In this document: positions 16,839 to 26,506 of the stretch, one piece after another
Layout of the letters: every line of letters begins with the position of its first letter
Position numbering within the stretch: the first letter of the stretch is position 1
Assembly: GCF_002101735.1 (NCBI RefSeq)
Contig: NZ_LQPE01000106.1
Span: 62,001-126,000 of the forward strand
DNA: 64,000 nt
Reading direction: 5' to 3'
From: Mycobacterium kyorinense
GTDB lineage: Bacteria > Actinomycetota > Actinomycetes > Mycobacteriales > Mycobacteriaceae
Notes under the pieces: model-generated
What the model was told of the DNA's origin: nothing
Databases searched by the model: none
The model's input: only the letters and a program-made list of their open reading frames with translations
Program-made: the position numbers and the translations under genes

Positions 16839-17471
16839 TCAGCCGAGCACCGCGCGGTCGGCCCGACAGAAGCTGTGGCAGACACGATCCCGCACGATCA
16901 CATCGGGGCATTCCGGGTCGAACCAGCGATCCACATGACCCCAATGAATCGGATGCACGAGATACGGGCCCATCAATCCGTCGACGTCGGTAAATTCCTG
17001 TTCGAACACATGAGTCCAAGTCGAGTCGCCAGTGGCCTTTTCAACGCGGCTCAGCTGCCAGGCGGTGATGGTGCGGACGTAGCGGGGCATCAGCCGCAGG
17101 TCGTCCTCGAAGCGGGCGACGGTGGCATCGTCGGTACCGGGCGCCACCCGCAACAACAGCGTGCGGTAGACGGTGCCCGGGCCGAGCGACCAATCGGTTC
17201 GGACGGGATGACCCGTATAGCTGGCCCCGTTGACCCGAGTGACCGCCGGATCGTGCAGTACATCGGTGAATTCACCTGCGATGCGGACCCATTCGCTTCG
17301 GTCGGCCAACCGCAGATGCATCAGGATGTCGCCGCCGTTGCGGCTGCCGGGCAGCGTCGGTTCCACCAGCAGACCTTCGGCGCCGACCTTCGTGGCCGCG
17401 TCGCGCAGCGCGGCTAACAAACGGTCGCGGCTATGCTCTGCTACGTCGATCAGGTTGACGATGCTAAACAT
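16839..17471 (-). CDS. Dabb-like alpha+beta barrel protein
   Basis: The 210-residue protein appears to hold two ferredoxin-like repeats. The second half (TVYRTLLLRVAPGTDDATVARFE to YLVHPIHWGHVDRWFDPE) follows the stress-responsive dimeric alpha/beta barrel (Dabb) pattern, with the HP-xHW segment near the end. Such proteins include polyketide-type cyclases and decarboxylases as well as proteins of unknown role. ATG 17471 overlaps the upstream small gene by 8 bp, so the two are coupled. Possible role in handling a polycyclic intermediate; function not assigned. Confidence 0.75.
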   Translation of the reverse strand: MFSIVNLIDVAEHSRDRLLAALRDAATKVGAEGLLVEPTLPGSRNGGDILMHLRLADRSEWVRIAGEFTDVLHDPAVTRVNGASYTGHPVRTDWSLGPGTVYRTLLLRVAPGTDDATVARFEDDLRLMPRYVRTITAWQLSRVEKATGDSTWTHVFEQEFTDVDGLMGPYLVHPIHWGHVDRWFDPECPDVIVRDRVCHSFCRADRAVLG

Positions 17472-17811
17472 CGCAAAGTCCGTCCACGTCCCGGGCATCC
17501 GAAGCGACGCTGCGGGTGCGCTCGACGAGCAGGCCGGAGATATCGGCCCACCACTGTCCAACGTCGCGATCCGACCGCGCCCGCCACGTCATCTCCCACC
17601 ACGCCCGCGGGTTCGGCAGCGACCAGATGATCGTGACCGTGTTGGTCTGGTCGGCAAACCAGATCGGCGGGCTGACCAACACCTGTTGCAACGTCATTCC
17701 CCGCTCACGCGCCCGCGGCGCGTAGCCGGAAAGGTAAGTGTCAACGAATTTTCTGGCGCAGCCGGGACGAGTGACCACCCGGTCGACGATGTACACCCGA
17801 CCGTCCGCCAT
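17464..17811 (-). CDS. Small NIPSNAP/Dabb-like protein
   Basis: The 115-residue protein starts YIVDRVVTRPGCARKFVDTY, the opening of NIPSNAP-type dimeric alpha+beta barrels, and continues VTIIWSLPNPRAWWEMTWRA with four Trp in a short stretch. ATG 17811 was chosen because the residues before it (VDGRRRGL) look non-native. It is paired with the following Dabb-like gene by an 8-bp overlap. Function unknown; it may form a mixed oligomer with its partner. Confidence 0.7.
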   Translation of the reverse strand: MADGRVYIVDRVVTRPGCARKFVDTYLSGYAPRARERGMTLQQVLVSPPIWFADQTNTVTIIWSLPNPRAWWEMTWRARSDRDVGQWWADISGLLVERTRSVASDARDVDGLCDV

Positions 17812-17845
17812 TAGGCCGCGCCTACGGCCGTCGACCGACATGGGA

Positions 17846-17913
17846 GCCGGCGCGCCTCATGGCGCCGCTCCTCCTCATCGCTTCGCTCTGCATCGTCGCC
17901 GGCGCGCCTCATG
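17846..17913. repeat. MIRU-like intergenic repeat with 16-bp direct repeats
   Basis: An exact 16-bp direct repeat (17846-17861 and 17898-17913) flanks a GC-rich core containing CTCCTCCTCATCGCTTCGCT and TGCATCGTC. That core resembles, from memory, the MIRU/interspersed units of mycobacteria. It lies between the IclR gene and the NIPSNAP-like gene; the second copy of the direct repeat overlaps the IclR stop codon. Confidence 0.6.
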
Positions 17914-18736
17914 CGTACTGCAGGACCCGTTCGCGCGGCGCCGGCCCCACCCGCAACGGGCGTACCTGCTGCAGCGTCGGCGCCACCCGCTGCGAACCGT
18001 CTTCCACGTTGCGCCAGATAGCCATTGCCGCCATCCGCACCGGCGCGGCCATCCGCTGATCGAACATCACCCGGCTCATCGGCCCGCATATCGACACCGC
18101 TGCGATGGCCTCACCGGGATCGCCGATCGGCGCTGCGACACAGCCGAATCCGGGCAGAGACTCTTCTCGGTCGAACGCCACCCCGCGGGCGCGAACCTTG
18201 GCCAATTCGGCGGTCAGCTGCGCCGAACTGCCGATCGAGTACCTGGTTTTGCGGTTGCCGAGATCGGCGGCGTCCGCGCTGTCGTTGTACGCCAGGATCG
18301 CTTTGCCTATTGCTGTGCAGTGCGCCGGCTGACGTCCGCCGACACGGCTGGGGATCGCGGCGGTCATCCGGTCGCCGATCTTCTCCAGGTAGACGACGTC
18401 GGCGCCGTCCAGGACGGCCAAATGGACCACCAGCCCCGTGACGCGATGCAGGTCATGCAGCAGCGAGACTGCCGCGCGGTGCAGCCGGTCCTGGTGCACG
18501 GCCAGCGATCCGAGTTCCACCAGCCGCATGCCGAGTTCGTAGTCGCGACCGCTTCGCCGCAGCCAACGCAGTTGCACCAGCCGCTCCAGCATCCGGTGCG
18601 CTGACGAGCGCGGCAGACCGGTGCGGCGCACGATCTGGGCCAGATTCAGCCGGCCCGGGCCGTCAAAAGCATCCAGTACCAACGACACCCGATCGATGAC
18701 GGCACTGGGAGTGGTGGGTTCCAGGGTCACGCTCAC
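17909..18736 (-). CDS. IclR family transcriptional regulator
   Basis: The 275-residue regulator has an N-terminal winged helix (residues about 12-70: NLAQIVRRTGLPRSSAHRML) and a C-terminal ligand-binding domain (about 90-250: LVVHLAVLDGADVVYLEKIG, AHCTAIGKAILAY, GFGCVAAPIGD). IclR proteins sense aromatic or carboxylic catabolites. It lies downstream of the HsaA/HsaC/KstD-like genes on the same strand and probably controls them. GTG 18736 is the start. A palindrome at 18787-18802 may be its operator. Confidence 0.9.
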   Translation of the reverse strand: MSVTLEPTTPSAVIDRVSLVLDAFDGPGRLNLAQIVRRTGLPRSSAHRMLERLVQLRWLRRSGRDYELGMRLVELGSLAVHQDRLHRAAVSLLHDLHRVTGLVVHLAVLDGADVVYLEKIGDRMTAAIPSRVGGRQPAHCTAIGKAILAYNDSADAADLGNRKTRYSIGSSAQLTAELAKVRARGVAFDREESLPGFGCVAAPIGDPGEAIAAVSICGPMSRVMFDQRMAAPVRMAAMAIWRNVEDGSQRVAPTLQQVRPLRVGPAPRERVLQYA

Positions 18737-18786
18737 AACGCCTCCTCGCGCAGCAGCATATGACTAATAGAAATATGTCTGTTTGT

Positions 18787-18802
18787 ACCACACTGGTGTG
18801 GT
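18787..18802. promoter_or_regulatory. Candidate IclR operator
   Basis: ACCACAC and GTGTGGT are perfect inverted 7-bp arms around TG. The site is 51-66 bases upstream of the IclR start, in the only sizeable gap (132 bp) of this minus-strand gene set. Autoregulation is an inference. Confidence 0.45.
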
Positions 18803-18868
18803 CGCTGTCACACTGGCGGCCAAGATCGACTCGGCAGATGCTGGCGACCTCGAGGGATGTGGACGGGT

Positions 18869-20335
18869 TCAGTCCTTGGCGGCGGCTCGGCCGGCGCGGC
18901 GCCCGTAGAAACTGCCGTCGCCGAGCGAGATCCCGCTGGCGTAACCCCATGCCGCCAGGCCCGCGGTGCAGCGGCCCGCCGCGTACAGACCGGGGATCGG
19001 CTCGCCGCTGACGTGCAGCACCTCGGAATCAAGCGTGGTCTTCAGGCCGCCCAGCGTGAAGCCGCCGGTGCTCTCGCGCAGATCGATCGCGCCCACCGGA
19101 GATCCGATGGGCCGCAACCACTCCGCCTTCTTGTGCAGCAGCGGATCCTCGCCGCGCGCGGCGCCGTCGTTGTAGGCGGCGACGGTTGCCTGCAGTGAGC
19201 CGGGCGCGAGGCCGATGTCGTTTTCGAGCTCGGCGACGGTTTCGCACACCCAGGTGGGCTGGCGGAGCATCAGTTTCGGGGATAGCGACGCCATGGCCTC
19301 GTTCTGCCCCGCCTCGTCGATGACGAGGTATGCGGTGTTGTCCTGCTGGTAGAGCGTGAGTTGTCCGATGCGGCCCGGATAGGTGTCCTCGGCGACGTAG
19401 CGTTGACCGCGGCCGTTGACCAGGATGCCGCGCACCAGTTGCTGCGGGTCGATGAAGATCGCCACCTCGGTGGCGTCCATGTGGGCCAGATCTGCGCCCA
19501 GCGCCTGCGCCATCCGGATGGCCTGGCCGTCGTGCTGCTCGATCGACGCGGCCGGGCGCCCGGCGATCCGCGGCGCGTACTGAGCAACCATCGCGTCGTT
19601 GTAGGCGAAGCTGCCCGTCGCGAGCACCACGCCGCGGCGCGCACGGATGGCCACCTCGTTGCCGTACTGGCGGGCGCACAGTCCCACGACTCGGCCGTCG
19701 GATTCGACGACCAGCCGTTGCACCCGCACGTCGTAGAGCGCTCGAGCGCCCGCCGCGGTGGCGGTTTCCACGAGCGGCTTCATCAGCATGTAGCCGGCGC
19801 TGGCTTCGCCCTGTTTCTTGTTGGACATCTGCGGGACGTGGCCGCGGGGCGCGGGAGTGGCAATGGTGTTGAACGGATACGAGTTCTCGCCGCCGCTGTA
19901 CATCAGCCCCTGGTCGGCCATCGGCTCCCAGCCGGGCTCGGAAAAGAACTCCGCCTTGAACGGCACGCCGCAGTCGACGAGCCAGTTGAAGTGATCGACG
20001 CTGCCGGCGCAGTAGTCGGCGATGCGGCTCTCGTCGGCGCCCGGTCCCATCGCGACGTTCAGGAACGCAGCCATGTTGTCGACGGAATCGGTGAAGCCGC
20101 AAGCCTTTTGCAGCGGTGTGCCGCCGCCGAGATAGATGAACCCGCCGGCCATGGCCGCCGCCCCGCCCCACGATCCGGTGCGCTCGACCACCAGCACGTC
20201 GGCGCCCGACCTGGCCGCCTCGACCGCGGCGGCCGCGCCGGCCACGCCGTATCCGGCGACGACGACGTCGGCCGCGTGGTCCCAGGTGCCGATCGACGAG
20301 GCCGGGACGGGATGGACGTCGGCGTCGGGTGTCAT
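18869..20335 (-). CDS. FAD-dependent 3-oxosteroid dehydrogenase-like protein
   Basis: The 488-residue flavoprotein begins with the FAD-binding fold DVVVAGYGVAGAAAAVEAA and has GGFIYLGGG after it. The C-terminal stretch LYAAGRCTAGLAAWGYASG followed by SLGDGSFYGRRAG recalls the delta-4(5-alpha) type of 3-ketosteroid dehydrogenase more than the delta-1 type; this is a reading by eye. ATG 20335 overlaps the stop of the HsaC-like gene. It should oxidise a saturated or partly saturated steroid ring A, feeding aromatisation and cleavage by the adjacent enzymes. Confidence 0.83.
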   Translation of the reverse strand: MTPDADVHPVPASSIGTWDHAADVVVAGYGVAGAAAAVEAARSGADVLVVERTGSWGGAAAMAGGFIYLGGGTPLQKACGFTDSVDNMAAFLNVAMGPGADESRIADYCAGSVDHFNWLVDCGVPFKAEFFSEPGWEPMADQGLMYSGGENSYPFNTIATPAPRGHVPQMSNKKQGEASAGYMLMKPLVETATAAGARALYDVRVQRLVVESDGRVVGLCARQYGNEVAIRARRGVVLATGSFAYNDAMVAQYAPRIAGRPAASIEQHDGQAIRMAQALGADLAHMDATEVAIFIDPQQLVRGILVNGRGQRYVAEDTYPGRIGQLTLYQQDNTAYLVIDEAGQNEAMASLSPKLMLRQPTWVCETVAELENDIGLAPGSLQATVAAYNDGAARGEDPLLHKKAEWLRPIGSPVGAIDLRESTGGFTLGGLKTTLDSEVLHVSGEPIPGLYAAGRCTAGLAAWGYASGISLGDGSFYGRRAGRAAAKD

Positions 20336-21240
20336 AGGCGCATTGCCGCGGGCATCTCGCCGACCCACTGGTGGCCCCAATAGCTGTCGGCGGTGATTTC
20401 CTCTGCGGTGTAATACGTTTCGTCGACGCGCATGCCGTCGGTGCCGAACTCGATGTCCCAGTCACCGGGGGCGCGCACGTAGAACGACACCATCTTGTCG
20501 TTGGTGTGGCGGCCCAGCGTCGACGACAACTGGAACCCCTCGGCGTTGACGCGATCCAGCGCCTGACCCACCGCGTCGAGGCTGTCGACCTCGACCATGA
20601 TGTGCACCAGGCGCGGGTCGCGCTGATGGGCGGCGGGGACGATGGCCAGGCTGTGGTGTCGGGCGTTGATGCCGAGGAAGCGCACCCGCACCGGACCGAA
20701 CTCCTTGGGCAACGGCACCCGGAACGCGCCGCGGGAACGGAAACCCAATACCTCGGTGTAGAAGTCGAACAGTGCGTTGGGATCGGTGGCCGGGACCACC
20801 ACATGGCCCATGCCCTGATCGCCGGTGACGAACTTCGCGCCGAACGGGGTGACGACCGGGCTGTGGTCCAGCACCGCACCGTGGAACACCTCGAGGGTGG
20901 TGCCGGCGGGATCCTCGAAGGTGATCACTTCCTCCACCCGGCGCGCCTCGGCCTCGTCGGTGGACAGTTGCTTGAACGGCACCCCCGCGCCGTCGAGAGC
21001 GGCTTTGACCCCCTGCAGTGCCGGGTGGTCGCGCACTTCCCAGCCGATCGTGAGCACCCGGTCGGTTTCGCCGGGCACCACGATCAGCCGCGCCGCGCGT
21101 TCGTCCATCCGCAGATACAGCGCCGACGGGTCAGGTCCCTTGCCCTCGGCGAAGCCCAGCACGCCGAAGGCGAAATGCCGCCACCGTTCGATGTCGCTAG
21201 TCGAGATGGTAACGTATCCAAGGCTTTTCAAGTCGGTCAC
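20332..21240 (-). CDS. HsaC/BphC-like extradiol ring-cleavage dioxygenase
   Basis: The 302-residue protein has two VOC domains, as in type I extradiol dioxygenases. The iron ligands are in place: His146 (GMGHVVV), His213 (LVHIMVEV) and Glu264 (WDIEFGT), with active-site His196 (RHHSLA) and His245 (GRHTND). It should open a catechol ring by meta-cleavage. Resemblance to HsaC of the cholesterol pathway is strong (KGPDPSALYLRMD, EVFHGAVL). GTG 21240 has a GGAG site 5 bases upstream. It is the middle gene of an HsaA-HsaC-KstD-like operon. Confidence 0.92.
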   Translation of the reverse strand: MTDLKSLGYVTISTSDIERWRHFAFGVLGFAEGKGPDPSALYLRMDERAARLIVVPGETDRVLTIGWEVRDHPALQGVKAALDGAGVPFKQLSTDEAEARRVEEVITFEDPAGTTLEVFHGAVLDHSPVVTPFGAKFVTGDQGMGHVVVPATDPNALFDFYTEVLGFRSRGAFRVPLPKEFGPVRVRFLGINARHHSLAIVPAAHQRDPRLVHIMVEVDSLDAVGQALDRVNAEGFQLSSTLGRHTNDKMVSFYVRAPGDWDIEFGTDGMRVDETYYTAEEITADSYWGHQWVGEMPAAMRL

Positions 21241-21248
21241 GGCTACTC

Positions 21249-22433
21249 CTAGATCAAAGCCCGCAGCGGACCCTCGGGTGGATCGATGCCCAGCGAACTC
21301 AGCGCCGACGCGTGGAAGACGGTCCCCGGCACATGGATGGCGTGCAGATGGCCGACGTGCACGTCGCGCCAGTAGCGCTGCAGCGGCTTGTCCATCCGCG
21401 CCGCATTGCCGCCGGAGCGGGCGAAGATCTCGTCGACCGCCGACACCGCGCGCCACGCAGCGCGGATCTGGGTGCGCCGGCCCGCGGCACGGTCCGCGAA
21501 CGACACCTCTTTGCCGGACGCGACGATGTCGTAGATGCGGTCCACGTTGGCCAGCAGCTCCTGGCGGGCGGCGTTGATGTCGGCCGCGGCCTCGCCGATC
21601 GCATACATGACATACGGATCGTCTTTGATCGCGGTTCCGGTCGCGCCGACACGCTCGCGTTGGTAGTCCAGGTGGGCGGCCAGTGCCCCTTCGGCGATGC
21701 CGACGACCGCGGCCGTGATGCCCAGCGGGAACATCGTCGACCACGGCATCAGGTAGAGCGGCTCGGTCATCCCGGCCTCCCGCTGGGCGGTGCCGTCCAT
21801 CACCTTGGTCGCGTCCATGGTGCGGTAGGCCGGGACGAACGCATCGGAGACGATGACGTCCTTGGACCCGGTTCCGCGCAGCCCCACCACATTCCACGAG
21901 TCCTCGACGATCTGGTAGTCCTTGCGGGGCAAGATCATGTGCAGCATCTGCGGCGGCATCAGCGGCACACCCTTTTCGTCGCCGAGCATCGCGCCCAGGA
22001 TGATCCAGTCGCAATGGTCGGTGCCGGAGCTGAACTGCCAGCGGCCGTTGAAGATATAACCGCCGTCGACCGGCTTGGCCACGCCCTGCGGCGCGTACGG
22101 AGAGGCCATCCAGGTGTCGACGTCGTCGGCCCAGATCTCGGCGGGCACTTTGGGGTCGGCGTACGCCAACTGGTAAGGGTGGACGCCCACCACGCCGACG
22201 ATCCACCCGGCCGCGGGGTCTAGCGCCGCGGTGGCCATCACCGTCTCAGCGAACTGGCGGGGATGGGCCTCGAATCCTCGGTACTGCTTGGTTTGCAGCA
22301 GCCGGATCAGGCCGGCCCCTTTCATCAGCTTGACCGTGTCGTCGGTGAGCCGGCCGATCCTCTCGGCTTCCGCGGCCTGTTCGCGTAACTGGTCGGCGAT
22401 GTCCATCACCCGGTCGATTACCCGCTCGCTCAT
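21249..22433 (-). CDS. HsaA-like flavin-dependent monooxygenase (acyl-CoA dehydrogenase fold)
   Basis: The 394-residue protein resembles HsaA, which hydroxylates the phenolic steroid intermediate before ring cleavage with FMNH2 supplied by a separate reductase. Typical segments are AASPYAPQG-type loop (residues about 110-118), GRWQFSSGTDHCDWIILGA, VVGLRGTGSKDVIV and YWRDVHVGHLHA near the C-terminus. No reductase (HsaB) lies nearby. It is the first gene of the minus-strand operon leading into the HsaC-like gene, whose GTG follows 8 bases after its TAG. Confidence 0.9.
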   Translation of the reverse strand: MSERVIDRVMDIADQLREQAAEAERIGRLTDDTVKLMKGAGLIRLLQTKQYRGFEAHPRQFAETVMATAALDPAAGWIVGVVGVHPYQLAYADPKVPAEIWADDVDTWMASPYAPQGVAKPVDGGYIFNGRWQFSSGTDHCDWIILGAMLGDEKGVPLMPPQMLHMILPRKDYQIVEDSWNVVGLRGTGSKDVIVSDAFVPAYRTMDATKVMDGTAQREAGMTEPLYLMPWSTMFPLGITAAVVGIAEGALAAHLDYQRERVGATGTAIKDDPYVMYAIGEAAADINAARQELLANVDRIYDIVASGKEVSFADRAAGRRTQIRAAWRAVSAVDEIFARSGGNAARMDKPLQRYWRDVHVGHLHAIHVPGTVFHASALSSLGIDPPEGPLRALI

Positions 22434-22585
22434 GCTGTCGTCCTTATGTAGTCGGATGCCAGAGATGGTCTCCTGTCGCCGATGATGACAGCTTTGGCGA
22501 TCCCGCTCAGCGGAACTGATGCTCCACGGGCCTTCGCCGTTTTTTATCGTGCGTGGTCATAGGGTTTACCAGCCAGGAGATCACC

Positions 22586-23179
22586 ATGCTCGACGTCCGA
22601 AAACGAGCGGCCGCCACACGCAGGGTTGCGATCGGCGGCTACAAGGCCGGCCCCGACCAGGGCCCGCTGATGACCGGCATGTTCGTCGACGACGGCGATA
22701 CGGTCAATCTCTGCGGGCTGTGCCATCCCCGCATCGAAGTGGAGTTGGCTTTCGTCTTGGGTGACGACCTACCCGGTCAAGCCTGCACAGAACTCGACGT
22801 GCTCGATGCGACCGAATATGTGGTGCCATCGATCGAATTGATCACCGATGCGATCGCCGACAACGCATCCTCGGCGCGGGTGGTACTGGGGTCGCAGCCC
22901 TGCTCGCCGCTGGCCGTGGATCTGGCGGACCTGGGCGCCGTACTTTCCTCCGGCTACAGCGAGGTCGTGGTCACGCGCGGCAATACCGGTGCGGTACTTG
23001 GCAACCCGCTGACAGCAGTAGCTCGCCTGGCCCGCCACGTCGCGCAGTTCGGGGTGCGACTCCAAGCCGGTCACACGATCTTGCCCGGATCGTGCACCCG
23101 GGCTGTCGACGTATCCGCCGGTGACCGGTACAGGGCCGAATTCGCCGGTGTGGGCGGCGTTTCGGTCGAGTTTTGCTGA
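22586..23179 (+). CDS. Shortened HsaE/MhpD-like 2-hydroxypentadienoate hydratase
   Basis: The 197-residue protein aligns with the hydratases that follow meta-cleavage (2-keto-4-pentenoate hydratase), usually about 260 residues. Kept are the RIEVELAFVLGDDLPG segment with the metal-binding Glu pair, IELI, ADNASSARVVLG, AVLGNPLTAVARLA and GHTILPGSCTRAVDV. Missing are the first 50 or so residues, most of the GHKVGLTS lysine region, and about 11 residues after IELI. ATG 22586 has a GGAG site 7 bases upstream. It may be inactive or changed in function. It is divergent from the HsaA-like gene. Confidence 0.82.
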   Translation: MLDVRKRAAATRRVAIGGYKAGPDQGPLMTGMFVDDGDTVNLCGLCHPRIEVELAFVLGDDLPGQACTELDVLDATEYVVPSIELITDAIADNASSARVVLGSQPCSPLAVDLADLGAVLSSGYSEVVVTRGNTGAVLGNPLTAVARLARHVAQFGVRLQAGHTILPGSCTRAVDVSAGDRYRAEFAGVGGVSVEFC

Positions 23180-23192
23180 GCTGGTTCGGCTG

Positions 23193-24791
23193 TTAGTTCT
23201 CGAGGATCTCGAAGCCCTTGTAGCCGGCGGCGGCCACGTCGGCGATGATCTGGCCGTACACCCCGAAGCCCCCGACGAAGGGCATGAACACTCGCGGCTT
23301 GCCCGCAATGTTGGCACCCATGTACCACGAGTTCGCTTGCGGCATCAGGGTTTCTTCCGCCCGTCGCGCGCACTCACTGCCCCATTCGGCTGCCGCGTCG
23401 CGGCGTGCCTCGAGCCCGACGGCGTCGTGAGTCGCCAGGTATCCGATCGCGTCGGCGACCCAGTTCACGTGTAGCTCCGAGTGCAGCGCCATGTTGGCTA
23501 GCACCGAGGGGCTGCCGGGCCCGGTCATGTTGAACAGGTTCGGGAAACCCGGCACGGCCAGGCCGAGGTACGTCACCGGACCCTCGGCCCAGGCGTGTTT
23601 GAGTGTCTCGCCGCCCCGGCCGACGATGCTCACCTTGTCGAGCGACCCGGTCATCGCGTCGAACCCGGTCGCGAAGACCAGTGCATCCAGTTCGTAGTGG
23701 GCGTCGCAGGTGTGTACGCCTGCCGCGTCGATCCGCTCGATCGGCGTGGCGCGCAGGTTCACCAGGCTCACGTTGTCGCGGTTGAAGGTCTGGTAGTAGT
23801 TGTCGTCGGTGCAGATCCGTTTGGTGCCGATCGGGTGGTCGTTGGGAATCAACAGCTCGGCGGTCTTCGGGTCGTCGATCACCGCGCGCACTTTTTCTTC
23901 CCAGAACTTTCGCGCGGTCTCGTTGGCCTCGATGGTCACCATCTGGTCGGCGAATGTCTTGGAAAACAGCACGCCGCCGAGCTCCCACCGTCGTTGGTAC
24001 GCCTCCCGGAGTTCCTCGGGAGAGGCCTCGACCGCCAACTTCGGATGTGGTTGATGAGGTGAGCCGCCGCCGCTGGCCATCGACAGTCGCCGACGCTCGG
24101 CGTAGCCGGCCTTCTGCGCCCGCCGAGTGGCGTCGTCGAGCGGCACGTTGCCGGCCGGGACGCTGTAGTTCGCGGTCCGCTGGAACACGACCAGCTGCGC
24201 GGCCTGTTGGGCGATGCACGGAATCGCTTGAATGCCAGAGGATCCGGTGCCGATCACGCCCACCCGTTTGCCGGTGAAATCCACACCCTCGTGCGGCCAG
24301 CGCGCGGTGTGGTACACCTCGCCGGCGAACGACTCCAGTCCCTCGATCGCCGGGATGTTCGCTGTGGACAGCGGACCGACGGCCAGCACGCAGAACCGGG
24401 CGGACACCACATCGCCGGCGTCCGTGTGAACGTTCCATCGCAGCGCGGCCTCGTCGAGGACCATGTCGGTGACCCGGGTGTTGAACTTGATGTGGCGTCT
24501 CAGGTCGAACCGGTCGGCGACGTGGTTGAGGTAGGACAGGATTTCGGGCTGGGTTGCGTATTTTTCGCTCCAGTTCCAGTCCTGTTGCAGATCGTCGTCG
24601 AAGGAGTACGAGTAGTCCACGCTCTCGACGTCGCAGCGCGCGCCCGGATAGCGGTTCCAGTACCACACACCCCCTACGCCGTCGGCCGCTTCGAACGCCT
24701 GCACCGACAGGCCGTCGCGGTGGAACCGGTGCACGGCATAGAGGCCCGCGAATCCGGCGCCGACCACCACCGCGTCGACAGTCTGGGTCAT
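23193..24791 (-). CDS. Type I Baeyer-Villiger monooxygenase (cyclohexanone monooxygenase type)
   Basis: The 532-residue protein has VVVGAGFAGLYAVHRF for FAD, the BVMO fingerprint FAGEVYHTARW, and VGVIGTGSSGIQAIPC for NADPH. It lacks the long N-terminal domain of the BVMO at 14053. GVWYWNRYPGARCD and ATGFDAMTG are usual for the family. It converts cyclic or linear ketones to lactones or esters; steroid BVMOs belong to this group. It stands alone on the minus strand between the hydratase and SDR genes. Confidence 0.93.
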   Translation of the reverse strand: MTQTVDAVVVGAGFAGLYAVHRFHRDGLSVQAFEAADGVGGVWYWNRYPGARCDVESVDYSYSFDDDLQQDWNWSEKYATQPEILSYLNHVADRFDLRRHIKFNTRVTDMVLDEAALRWNVHTDAGDVVSARFCVLAVGPLSTANIPAIEGLESFAGEVYHTARWPHEGVDFTGKRVGVIGTGSSGIQAIPCIAQQAAQLVVFQRTANYSVPAGNVPLDDATRRAQKAGYAERRRLSMASGGGSPHQPHPKLAVEASPEELREAYQRRWELGGVLFSKTFADQMVTIEANETARKFWEEKVRAVIDDPKTAELLIPNDHPIGTKRICTDDNYYQTFNRDNVSLVNLRATPIERIDAAGVHTCDAHYELDALVFATGFDAMTGSLDKVSIVGRGGETLKHAWAEGPVTYLGLAVPGFPNLFNMTGPGSPSVLANMALHSELHVNWVADAIGYLATHDAVGLEARRDAAAEWGSECARRAEETLMPQANSWYMGANIAGKPRVFMPFVGGFGVYGQIIADVAAAGYKGFEILEN

Positions 24792-24826
24792 GCGCAGTGA
24801 CGGTACGAGCCGCACGGCTGCCCTGA

Positions 24827-25693
<867 letters not shown>

Positions 25694-25714
25694 TTTCGAC
25701 CGACGGGAGTTGAG

Positions 25715-26506
25715 ATGAAGCGCCTGGACCGCCACCGGATCCTGGTGACCGGCGCCGCGTCGGGGATCGGCCGGGCCACCGCGCTGCGACTGCTGGACGA
25801 GGGTGCCGCGGTGGTCGGCGCGGATGTCGCGGCCGACGGTCTGCAGAAGACGGTCGCACAGGCGCAGGAGAGCGGCACCGCTGACCGGCTGATCACTGTG
25901 GAGATGAACATCGGTGACGAGAGTTCGGTGGTCGCTGGTGTGCGATCCGCAATCGACGCGCTCGGCGGGCTGGACTCACTGGTCAACGCGGCCGGCATCC
26001 TGCGTGCCTCGCACACCCACGACATGACGCTGGAGTTGTGGAATGAAATCGTCGCCGTCAACCTCACCGGCACGTTCCTGGTGGTCCGCGAGGCGCTGCC
26101 GGCGCTGCTGGAAAACCCGCGCAGCGCGATCGTGAACTTCAGCTCGACGTCGGCGAGCTTCGCGCATCCCTACATGGCGGCCTACGCCGCCAGCAAGGGC
26201 GGTGTCCAGTCGTTCACCCACGCGCTGGCCCTCGAGTACGGCAAGCAGGGTTTGCGTGCGGTGTGTGTGGCGCCGGGCAGCATCAAATCTCAGATCACCG
26301 ACACGACAGCCGGATACCTGCCGCCAGACTCCGACTGGTCGCTGTTGGCCAAGCTGTCGCCGATCTTGCCCACTTCGCTGGAGTCCAGTGGCGCCCCGAT
26401 GGCCGACCCCGTGGCGGTGGCCGGGGTGATCGCGATGCTGGTGTCCGACGACGGCGCCTTCATCACCGGGACCGAGATCCGCATCGACGGCGGAACCCAC
26501 GCATGA
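25715..26506 (+). CDS. SDR family oxidoreductase
   Basis: The 263-residue protein carries TGAASGIGRATALRL, ADVAADGL, NAAGILRAS, NFSSTSASF and YAASKGGVQS. GGGAG precedes ATG 25715. The stop overlaps the ATG of the HsaD-like hydrolase by 4 bp. It probably oxidises a hydroxy group on the ring substrate or a side chain in the same pathway. Confidence 0.87.
   Translation: MKRLDRHRILVTGAASGIGRATALRLLDEGAAVVGADVAADGLQKTVAQAQESGTADRLITVEMNIGDESSVVAGVRSAIDALGGLDSLVNAAGILRASHTHDMTLELWNEIVAVNLTGTFLVVREALPALLENPRSAIVNFSSTSASFAHPYMAAYAASKGGVQSFTHALALEYGKQGLRAVCVAPGSIKSQITDTTAGYLPPDSDWSLLAKLSPILPTSLESSGAPMADPVAVAGVIAMLVSDDGAFITGTEIRIDGGTHA

Noticed and set aside
22434..22585. CTGTC...GACAG inverted arms in the HsaA/HsaE divergent promoter as an operator
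   Set aside because: Arms of 5 bp with a 9-base spacer are expected by chance, and no second copy was seen near the other genes.
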